Part shown: positions 23,404 through 32,642 of the stretch, piece after piece
How the letters are laid out: each line of letters begins with the position of its first letter
Position numbering within the stretch: position 1 is the stretch's first letter
Assembly (NCBI GenBank): GCA_963995505.1
Contig: OZ023186.1
Span: 16,375,570-16,439,569, forward strand
Length of the DNA stretch: 64,000 nt
Reading direction: 5' to 3'
Source: Hypericum androsaemum
Lineage: Eukaryota; Streptophyta; Magnoliopsida; Malpighiales; Hypericaceae
Translations under genes and position numbers: made by a program
Notes under the pieces: model-generated
Told to the model about the DNA's origin: nothing
What the model saw: only the letters and a program-made list of their open reading frames with translations
Databases searched by the model: none

Positions 23404-24859
23404 GGGCAAATTACTCTCACATCCCTGTACTTTGGTCAGCCTCCTCCTAGGGTCCCTGGATTTTAGAAAATGATTGTCCCGTCCCTAAGTTTTGATGATA
23501 ATAGACTCTCGGGTCCCTGGAGCCAGAATATTTCTTTTTCTCCGGTGAACTCTCACTTGAAATGACCAAAATGCCCTTTCCACTAAAAAACAAAAAAATT
23601 GTCTCTCTTTCTTCCTTCCCTTCTCTCTTTCTCACTTCATCTTCTTCCTTCTACTTTCAAATAAACACTAACCTTCTTAATAAATTATAAAACAATCTTC
23701 CTTATAATTAAAATTTAATACCAAACTTTGTTAGTTAAGAATCAAAATAAATTAGAGAATCAAAACTTAAACAACCCTAATTGAATTGTCCAAATTAAAA
23801 TTTCCATCTTCGCCTTTACGAACCCAGAGAACAACTCATCTGGAAAAGGGTACAGAAAAGGTGATTCCCTAGGTTAGCAACTAAACGAATGAGTGGCAGA
23901 GAAGGTGAGGAAGCTTGGTGGGTTAGTACAGGAAAATGGTACAGAAATTAGGATAGCAATCTGAATTCCTTCGTTAACTTTGCAATTTAGTGTAGTACTC
24001 CGACGAATAGTTTCACCAATTTTGGAAATGGAGGACTTATCCCAATCCAAGAGGAGCAAGGAGGAGCTGGCGGCGGAGGGGCAGAAGCATCTAGAGGACA
24101 CCATCCAAGCCGCCTACCTCATCCTTCACTCCATGAACGACGAGCTCTGCAACCCCCTCCTTTGGTCCTCCTCCGACGACGCCCTCCCTCCCTCCTCCGG
24201 CGACGTCCTCGACGATGCCTGCTTTCGCTACAAGCACTCCGTCGCCTTGCTTAGGGACGTCCTCTCCCTTATTCCCTCCGCTTCCACCCAGGTTCGGACC
24301 CAAGCTCCACTCCACCCCCTTGTGGCTAGGTTTTTCTCTGTGTGTGTCAAATTTGTGTCTTTTTAGGTGCCCAGGTCCAGAATCGATTTGGGTTTTCAAG
24401 TGGAGAGGTAAAGTTGGAGGCTTTTCTGGTTTTTTCGTGTTCGGTAGGTAAAGCTTAGTGACCTCTAATGGGTACCCTTTTGAGTTTTGCCGTGTGAATT
24501 TTGCTTCTCCTGCAACGACATCATTTTTGGAGGTGCTTTGTTCCTGTGAGCTTGAGAATGAAGCTTTAGGAACCGTGAGATTTTTTTATTGGTTTATTGG
24601 TTTTAGTTTAAGGTAGGAGGTTGAAGATGAAGTGGGAGGAGGAAGAAAGGGAAAAGAAAGGGATTTTTTATTTTTTTAAGTGGGAGGGACATTTTAGTTT
24701 TTTCAAGTGGGGGTTCGCCGGAGAATATGAAATATTCCGGTACCAGGGACCCGAGAGTCTATTATCATCAAAACTTAGGGACGGGACAATTATTTTCCAA
24801 AATCCAGGGACCCTAGGGGGAGGCTGACCAAAGTACAGGGATGTGAGGATAATTTGCCC
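23404..24859. mobile_element. Pack-MULE carrying a MED30 exon
   Basis: The ends GGGCAAATTACTCTC and GAGGATAATTTGCCC pair. The target duplication aattatata is perfect at 23395-23403 and 24860-24868. The TIRs (about 180 bp) contain four GTCCCTG-like units. The same TIR family occurs at 43049-44302. The interior contains a host gene fragment and no transposase. Confidence 0.95.
24028..24366 (+). pseudogene. MED30: Captured first exon of Mediator subunit 30
   Basis: The frame from the ATG at 24028 contains EELAAEGQKHLEDTIQAAY, then LHSMNDELCNPLLWSS, then FRYKHSVALLRDVLSLIP. This is the conserved core of plant MED30, a head/middle-associated subunit of the Mediator complex that bridges transcription factors and RNA polymerase II. 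The similarity ends at about 24290 near a possible donor site (CAG|gttcgg), after which the frame reads low-complexity sequence. Only the first exon is present, and it lies inside MULE TIRs, so this is a captured fragment (Pack-MULE). Recognition is from memory of the family. Confidence 0.8.
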
Positions 24860-24925
24860 AATTATATATAGTAACCACAATCTTATATGGTAACCAATGT
24901 ATATGGTAACCAATATCCTATAAGA
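24860..24925. repeat. Tandem array, right part
   Basis: The array resumes after the MULE duplication with ATATAGTAACCACAAT and ATATGGTAACCAATG units, ending just upstream of the cysteine-rich peptide gene. A further piece (25432-25510) repeats nearly the same unit order as 23285-23365. Confidence 0.85.
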
Positions 24926-24959
24926 GAGGCAAAGTCCAGAGCCACACGTAAAGGACGAG

Positions 24960-25214
24960 ATGAGAGCTTCAATAGTCCATATTGCGTTCGCCACCCTACT
25001 AATTGGATCATGTTTCCTAGTAGATGGAATTGAAGCAGCAGCAGCGAGGTATGACTGCGCAGGAGGCCAAGATTGCAACTTCGTCTGCGAGGGCCCTTAC
25101 CAGTGCAAGAAAGGCAGTCCACGTTGTACGGATGGCACTTGTACGTGCTTCGATATAAGTTCAACTAGTAATTTTGCATTCCCATGCAGACTTTATCCTC
25201 CGGTCGCCAATTAA
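24960..25214 (+). CDS. Small secreted cysteine-rich peptide (defensin-like), 84 residues
   Basis: The product begins with a signal peptide (hydrophobic core AFATLLIGSCFLV, likely cleavage near residue 26, after GIEA). The mature part has eight cysteines in the order C-x5-C-x3-C-x5-C-x6-C-x4-C-x-C-x14-C, ending in PCRLYPPVAN. The C-x3-C and C-x-C spacing resembles the plant defensin-like family, but I cannot assign a subfamily. The frame is a single exon; most defensin-like genes have an intron near the signal peptide end, so it may be a retrocopy or an intronless member. It sits between pieces of a tandem array. A hairpin (acttgttgc/gcaacaagt) at about 25278-25303 lies downstream. Confidence 0.6.
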   Translation: MRASIVHIAFATLLIGSCFLVDGIEAAAARYDCAGGQDCNFVCEGPYQCKKGSPRCTDGTCTCFDISSTSNFAFPCRLYPPVAN

Positions 25215-25431
25215 GTCATAGTTTCTTTCCACCAAAAAATAATTATAGTTTCTTTCCAGCAAAAAATAATTAAGTCAAGACACTTGTTGCTTCATGCAAC
25301 AAGTTGTTTTATCGCCCTATGTTTGATGTTACGAGTGCAACAATGGAACTCGTCCAGAATAATTAAGAATCTTGATTTATAATAACAGATGGATTAGTTG
25401 ATACTGGTGTTGTTTCTTCATTTAAAAAAAA

Positions 25432-25510
25432 TTCCTATATGGTGACCAAATCCTATAAATTAACCAGAATTATAAATGTTAAACAAAATTCTATATGCTA
25501 ACCAAAATTA
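25432..25510. repeat. Tandem array remnant, copy of 23285-23365
   Basis: ATATGGTGACCAAATCC, TATAAATTAACC, TTAAACAAAATTC and TATGCTAACC occur in the same order as at 23285-23365, so this looks like a duplicated block and not an independent array. Confidence 0.8.
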
Positions 25511-25560
25511 GAGTTTTTTTCTGGAAAAAAAAATCTTCTTGTTCACATCCAAATATAGAG

Positions 25561-26944
25561 GGGAAAAGTCGACTTAAGTACTCCGTGATATCGCAAAAAA
25601 TCAAGTCAGTATCCTGTGATTTAAAACATATCAATTGAGTCAAACTTATTCTAATTAAAATTAATTAGAGGCCCGGACCACTGCCCGGGCTCTACCCATC
25701 CTGCTCGGACTTTGCCCGGCCACCCGGATCAGTCACATCAGAATTTGATGTTGATATCGCACCACGTGTCATCCCCTCTCTCCTAATTCTCTGTCCTTTA
25801 TCTACACCAAACAACAAATAAGTACTATTAATTAATTCCAAATTATTAACCCCAAAACCAAAAGTAAACCGGAAATAAAAACCCCAGATCCGAGCGACGT
25901 TATGACCTCAGACTTCGTTCTCGAGTCGGTTGAGCTCCACCTTGACCGGATCGGAGCCGCGGAGGAGAGTCATGAACTCATTGTCGGCGTCGAAGGATCC
26001 CCTCCTCATCGTAGGCGGCGCGTTTGATGCCCTCGATAGCGTCCTCCTCCTCCTCGACCCCTCCCTGAAAGATCCCGGGCCGTAAGAACTCCCGCCTCCA
26101 GCGCCACCATCTCCTCGCTGCTGATCTCCCATTTCGCCTCGTCATCCTCGTGCACCTCCGAACCGGCCCCAGTGAAGAGGAAAGACGGTGCCTTTAGCCG
26201 CGGGCTGGGCGGGTGAACGACGGGGGCCGCGCGGGAGGTGTCGGTGTCATCGGCGGAGTGCGAGAAAGGTAGGCCACGAGGAAGAACAAGAATAAGGGTG
26301 TCGGGAAGAGGAAATGCGGTGGGGGATCGGAGGCCGCTGGCGAGGGGGGGCCCGCTGTCAGAAATTGCATGGCAGCCCAGGACGTCTGGTGTGGGCCCGG
26401 AATCGAGCTGTCGGCGGCGGACGCAGTGGTTGGACCGGTGGAGAGGGATTGCGTTATTCCCCGGAGGACTGGGAGGGGGAAGATTGATCGAGAGCGGGAG
26501 AGAGTACTTATCCCAAAAAAAAGAGAGAAGGAAGGATTTAAGGTTTAAATCTGACTGGGCTCGGTATTTTATAGTTGTAGGCCTTATTTTATTCTTTCTG
26601 GTCCTTTTTCTATTTGGTTTTGGGGAAGGAGATGCTGAGATTCAAGGAAGAAGAAGATAAGTGGGAAGAAGATGAGGAAGAAAGGGGACAGTTTTGGATT
26701 GGGAGAGAGATGGAAGAAAGAGAGGGGAAGGAGGGGAGAGGAGATGCCATGTGGTGCCACGTTAGCATCAAATTCTGATGTGACTGATCCGGGTGGCCGG
26801 GTAAGACAGGTAGGGTTCAGCCAATTACTCGGGCCTATAATTGATTTTAATTAGAATAAGTTTGACTCAATTGCTATATTTTAAACTACATGGTACTGAC
26901 TTAATTTTTTGTGATAACACATGCTACTTAAGTGAACTTTTCCC
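25561..26944. mobile_element. Pack-MULE carrying a MAP70 fragment
   Basis: The ends are GGGAAAAGTCGACTTAAGTA and, in reverse, GGGAAAAGTTCACTTAAGTA. Flanks are aatatagag (25552-25560) and aatatagaa (26945-26953), 8 of 9 matching. TIRs extend to about 25790 and from about 26740, and contain CCCGG-rich blocks and CACGTG. The interior 25890-26520 is strongly GC-rich. Confidence 0.9.
25908..26132 (-). pseudogene. MAP70: Captured N-terminal exon of a MAP70 microtubule-associated protein
   Basis: The minus frame starts MGDQQRGDGGAGGGSS and ends with SFDADNEFMTLL and GSDPVKVELNRLENEV. The latter part matches the conserved start of the coiled-coil of plant MAP70 proteins, which bind cortical microtubules. 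The similarity ends at LENEV, followed by a stop two codons later, consistent with capture of one exon only. It lies inside MULE TIRs. Identification is from family knowledge; the Gly/Ser-rich first part is variable in the family. Confidence 0.8.
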
Positions 26945-26953
26945 AATATAGAA

Positions 26954-27822
26954 TCAAGTATATGGTATTATATTTGTAGAACAAATAGAATGTATAATAC
27001 ATGAAAAAATCTCTAAATATTTGAAATAAAACATAGAAATATTACATGAGATAATCATAATTGGTTTAATTAATAAGAGATTTATTCTTATTAAAAGTAA
27101 AATTTTCAAGTTTGTACTTAATAGTTTATTGGAGCACATACTAAATCTAACAATTAAAAAAATTAGCATTATTAGAATAATTTAAAACTTATTTAGCATA
27201 ATTGTTGGATTTTAGGGCGTGTTCAACCGTTGAATGCGTACAAATCACTTGGTAGGTTTGCTTTGAATTTATTTATATAAAACCAACTTTTGAAACAAGT
27301 TAATTTTTCATTCATTGGAAATACTACTCGTCTTTCAAAAATACGAGAAACCATATATCTCTATTCATGCTTATTTTGTTCTAAAGTAAGTTATTTTAGG
27401 AATGAAATATTTAATCAGTCTCATAGTCTTTAGTTTCTAAATAACTATGAGAACTAAATATTTTTTAAATATTTGTAATGTCTCATTTGACTTCCGCAAA
27501 TCAAAAATAAAATTATGTATGTGATTACAAATAATAAATTGTGATCCAAATTGTATAGATTTATGTCCATATTAGTTAGGGTATTTATGCCCAACTTTAG
27601 AACAATGATAATCAATAAAAATTCTCTTAAAATTTTGATAAAGTCTCCTTAAGAAATCTTATCTTAGAAGTCTAAAATCCAAATTCATTTAGGTCATATC
27701 AATCACATTCATATTAGTCAATAACACTAAAATTTCTTGCCAAAAGATCAATCTTAAAATCTTGGTAGTATGATTAATTAGCCAAAATAAAAATGTCCAT
27801 TGTTGAATGAGTTTTGTTCAAC
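26954..27822. other. AT-rich intergenic DNA
   Basis: Very AT-rich, with no coding frame of credible composition. It includes the upstream region of the MADS gene. Confidence 0.6.
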
Positions 27823-27830
27823 TATATAAA
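27823..27830 (+). promoter_or_regulatory. TATA box of the MADS gene
   Basis: TATATAAA lies about 78 bases before the ATG at 27908. Confidence 0.55.
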
Positions 27831-27907
27831 CAATGTCCAAGTCGAATATATTTGAAAACACATATATTATTTGTGATTTGATATTAGGCTAGTAGAGGAG
27901 AAGTAAA

Positions 27908-29112
27908 ATGGCCAGAAAGAAAGTTAAACTCGTATTTATATCTAATGACAGTGTTAGGAAATCGTGTTTGAAGAAAAGAGGAGCCGCCGGTCTATTAAAA
28001 AAAGTAAGTGAGCTAACTATTTTGTATCGTGTTAATGTATTTTGTATCATTTACAGCCTTAGCGACAAACAACCTGTGTTATGGCCGTCACTTGATTCGG
28101 TGCAAACTCTTTTGATAGATTACTTAAAACTTCCCATTATTGAGAGGTCTAAGAAGTCAATGAACCAAGAGAGCTACCTTAGGGAGAGGATAGGAAAGGC
28201 CGAATGTCAGTCCAAAAAGAAATTAAAGAAAAATAAAGACATGAACTTGTGTCGTTGCATGCTGCACCTTCAGCAAAATATGTGTCTTGATCATTTGACG
28301 GTGGATGAGTTGGCTACTTTTGGATGGTTGATCCAAGAGAAGCTCATTGACATCAAAAAGATAAAGGAGGGCTTTAATGAGGTTCCCCTCTTTATGCCGG
28401 TGAAAATTTGGCGAACAACAATGATCATGATGTTGCTGGAAGTAATATTGAGAATGATACAAGAGTTTTATTAGGATTTGACATGAATATTCCTATTGCT
28501 AATAGTCCCATTAATATGACAATAGAGAATTATTTCTATGCAGCTAATGATCCTCGAGCAACTATCACTGGTGGTTTCAATATTGATTTTCCTAATACAG
28601 TGACAAAACTCAATGAAGGGGGACTAGCCACCAATGATTTTTCTGGGGGTTCTAACAACATCGGGCTAGAGCTTCCATATGAAGCCTTGACAAGTGGTGT
28701 TAACTATGGAGATATATTTGTTCTGGAGTCAACTCATAACAATTTATTAGAAAATAGTATGAGTTTGGTGATGCCTTTTGAAGGATCGATAATTGGTGAC
28801 AACCATCAAGTGCCACCTTCTAGTGATGTCCAAAGTGGAATTCCTCAGAGAAACTTGGATAACCAATTAACGTTGCAAAATGAGTATATCAACCCCGAAT
28901 TCAGAAATGAGATGGGAGTAGGAAGTGATACCTGCAATTTTGCAACAAATACTAGTAAAATTGATTTGAATAATTCTGCTATTGGGCTGGAACTACCCAA
29001 TAATCATACTGGTAATAATATCAATTCTGGAGGTGGTAATAATGTTGGGAATGACAATATTGGCTTACAAGACGCAGGTGCAAACACCAATAATAACAAT
29101 TTACCTACATAG
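27908..29112 (+). pseudogene. Type I (M-gamma, AGL80-like) MADS-box gene with one frameshift
   Basis: The first frame (27908 to about 28390) gives MARKKVKLVFISNDSVRKSC, LLKKVSELTILYRV and a conserved IIYS, i.e. the MADS domain (residues 1-60), followed by the M-gamma region (SMNQESYLRERI, DELATFGWLIQEKL). Such proteins act in female gametophyte and endosperm development. A second frame, open from about 28384 to the stop at 29110-29112, continues with PLYAGENLANNNDHD and an Asn-rich tail. The open length of this second frame (over 230 codons) says it was coding until recently. The shift lies in ttcccctctttat (28383-28395). No intron-like sites are visible, and M-gamma genes are usually intronless. 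It is either a recent pseudogene or a sequence error. Confidence 0.8.
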
Positions 29113-31079
29113 TTCGAGTTCTTCAAGAAGAAGAAGATGATGAAGAAGAAGAAGACATAGCTTTGATCAAATTATCATGTCATCTTGTATGCATATACAC
29201 ATCATTAAAAATAAATAAATCTATTTAATTTCAATTATTTTGCTAGCTATTCTATCCTTATGCATGCATATTTCAATTTAATGGTTCAATCAAATACAAA
29301 CACAAAGTATTATTTTACTAAATTATTCACAATCCTTTTATATTTGCACTATCTTCCACTTGGATATTTTCCATGTTTACCAATTACGCCTAAATAGCTA
29401 TAAAATAAAATCAATTCAATTACATTGTCTATGTTATGCAAACTATACAACATCATGAGAAATATTATTATAATATCGAGGCTCTTGCATAGGCGTAAAC
29501 AACGGGTCGAGATTTTTCATTAATTTGAACGTAGAAGGTTTGACTTCTGCGTGAATCTATAATGAGGTTCTGATCAATTTGGACTAGCATATAAGACGTG
29601 GGACGACTTGACGGGGGTTAGGATTCAAATATTGGCAGGTGTAACATTGATGTCAAAATTTACCTTTAAAGAATTATTTTATGTGGTGTTAATGCATTTC
29701 AGGATGAGCTAGAGTAATAAAGTATTGAGATGTATCATATATTGTATATTGTGGATATTTGTTGTATATATAAGAATACAATAATGTTAAATAAATTTGA
29801 TATTCATATGAAACATGATACATTAATCGTTAAGTGTGCAATATAAAAAATGATGTGATTATTTAGAGATCAGAAAAATAGACCATAATAACAAGAACTC
29901 CTATGAAATAAGAAACTTATATAGCTTTGGAGTTGGTGATAAAACTAAATGATTTAGAACTTTTATTTTTCTTTAGGAAAAAATCGAACATCGTTACTGT
30001 TGATATTTTGAGGTTGTCAAGTGGTTATAACCATAGCTAAATATAAGATTTCAATGGTTTTGGAAGTTGTCTACAATTTTTTACATATATTTTTCGGTTT
30101 AGGAAATTTTTTATTTTAAATTTTTTGGATTTTATTACAATTTTATTTTCATTTTACATTATTTCTGAAGATGTTTTGATGTTTCGTGGCTACCAAAATA
30201 AAGTTTAATTGATACAAGTGATAATAGAGTTGAATTCCTTAAGAAATATTTTCATTCGAAACCTAATAAATAAAAGAATATCATTGAAAAAACTTCTCTA
30301 ATAAATAAAGTACGACCGGTATACTAAAGAGTAAAAAAAAGAGAGTAAAATTTTAACTTACTTTTTCATGTGTAACGTATTTTTATGTTCACGGGTCTAG
30401 CAGCACTACAAAAATTACACAAATGATACACGTATTAAATAACAAATTTGTAATATTAAAAATTATATATGGATTATTTTTATCGGATAATAACACTGAC
30501 CCTTCAGTGCTAAAAGGGTCTCGGTCCTTTTTTTTATAAATAAAATTATATTACCTATCAAAAAAGTTCACCAAAATGTGCACGAATACGCTACACCAAA
30601 AATTCCTAATTAAAGAAACACCTAAAAGTTACACCAAAATGTGCATAAAATACACAACATCAAAATTACACCTAAAGCCCATCCCGATGAAGCCCACGTC
30701 GCCAAAGACTCATGTCCCGGTCCATTTATTCCTCACGAATTGCACTACACCTCCACTACCCTTATCGATGACTTTAGAGTTTAGTCTCCAGATCTTCCCG
30801 TGAGAACTCGAAATCAAGCTCCTTGGCATCATCACAGGGCTATCCAAATTTCCAACAAACAATTCAATTAAGAACACACGGGCTCTACTCCCAGTCCAAA
30901 CAACAACCTGATACCATTCTCGAAATTCTCAACAAAAAAAAGATACCATTCTAGAGATTCTAGGCTTCCGCCGCAAAGTTTCATTTAGAAACAATACCGC
31001 CATTCGAACAATAAGTCGAGTAGTTAATATGATCAATGAAATAAGTTAATCAGCGAACTCGATCCAACTCCAAAAAATG
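29113..31079. other. AT-rich intergenic DNA
   Basis: A GAA-repeat tract (29126-29156) follows the MADS stop, and AATAAA-type poly(A) signals lie near 29207-29216. No other gene was recognised. The plus frame 30576-30803 has no motif. Confidence 0.6.
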
Positions 31080-31390
31080 CACACACACCTTTGTAAAAAA
31101 TGTCAACACGGTGTTGAAAAACGTTGGCACACATTGAAAATAAGCATCAGAAGATTAGATTGATGTTTCGTTGTTCTTTGCATGATATGTTGTTATTTTT
31201 TGCCTTTAAAAACGTCGGCACGCCTTTGAAAACGAGCATAAGAAGATTAGACTGATGTGCCATTATTTTTTACGTGATGTGTCATTTTTTTTCTTGATGT
31301 GCGTTGTTTTCTGCTTGATGTGTCGTTGTTCTTTGCTTAGAATACCGTTATTTTTTTATCCGATGTGTCGATATGTTTTGCCTTTGAATC
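31080..31390. repeat. Degenerate repeats of TGATGTGTCGTTGTT type
   Basis: Two larger copies (with GGCACAC/GGCACGC, GAAAA, AGCATCAGAAGATTAGATTG) at about 31120-31180 and 31205-31260 are followed by several copies of a shorter unit close to TGATGTGTCGTTRTTTTTTGC. Confidence 0.65.
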
Positions 31391-31566
31391 TTTGAAAAGC
31401 TCGAAAGGGTCTTGTTACCAAAAATTTTGAGTTCTATTTAGAAGCATTTTCTTTAATGAAATTTAAAATCAATACGTTTAAACGAAAATTCAGATTTCTT
31501 GGTGTTTGATTTAATTACTAGAGTGGTCGGACAAATTGGAATTAATTAACACTGGACATATACGAG

Positions 31567-32282
31567 TGTTAGTTACTTTTTATTAAAATATTAGAAACTA
31601 TATGTTGTTTTTCATTTTTCCAGTTAGATTATCAGAATGGGCTATTTAGTAACATTTATTTTTCTATGTTTTGTTCCTTTCCTCTAACGAGTTTTATATA
31701 ATGTGATGCTTTGAATGAAAAGTGGTTTGAGTTCGAAAGAAAAGGAGAAGGGAAGTCAAGAGTAAAATTGAAAAATGTGTGAAAAATAACCGGAGATATT
31801 TTAATCGTCAGATTATACACGCGTGATTCTTCTCTCTCAAAATCAATGCTTCAAATTTCACGACGATGTTGTACCTTTTATTAGTGACAATATCCAATCG
31901 CGCCTCTACTTGGAGTGACCATAAAATAATGGATAAAAGAACGTTTAGTAACTAGAACAGTGAAACACCCATAGTTTAGTGAGTGCGGGTGAAGATAAAG
32001 AATACTTATATATTTAATAGTTATCTGTAGTTTTATATTATTATTAGGAGTTTAATTTATAATATGATTCTAGTTAATAAGATTTGTTTTGATTCTTTAT
32101 AAATAGGGCCTCTATTATGTTATTTTTGTTGGTTGAATTTGATTAATACAAATAAGAGTTTTCCCGAGTTATCTGTCGCTTTCTGGTATTCTTAGAATCA
32201 ACGGATCGAGACTTCTATTGTGTTTTCCGAGTATTCTCAAAATCAACGGATACACAATTTCCTATCCACGTTTACCTGCATC
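31567..32282 (+). mobile_element. Probable solo LTR
   Basis: The block has TATAAATAGGGCC (TATAAATA at 32098-32105), a leader-like region with GAGTTTTCCCGAGTTATC and two imperfect copies of TCNNAATCAACGGAT, and ends with TGCATCA. These are LTR traits. The sequence agttactttttat occurs at 31571-31583 and again right after the end (32283-32295), which blurs the 5' edge. Confidence 0.45.
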
Positions 32283-32642
32283 AGTTACTTTTTATGAAAA
32301 TTAAAAAAATAAAAACAAAAGACTTGGTCATTACAAGGTCAAGATGAAGAGCTATGAACTTGATTTTTTTTTAAACCTAGTGATCAGATGACGAGTTCAT
32401 TAGTCTAAGTTCGAGTTGGGTATATTTTTTAACCGAAACCCGGTTAAGTATCACTCCATAGTACTATTCCGAAAATTTTTATACATAAGTAGCACCCTGA
32501 AAAACATCTACATCAAGAGAGTTACAAACTGCACTATTCACTTTTTCCAGCCATTCCAAGACTATAAAACCCGGTTCCAGTGGGAGACACTCATCAAGCA
32601 CCTGCAGCTTACTTGCTGCAAACCCGGCTGCAGAACCAGATA

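Noticed and set aside
30576..30803. 75-residue plus frame rich in Lys, Thr and Pro
   Set aside because: It contains a repeated TACACCAAAATGTGCA word and no domain; likely chance.
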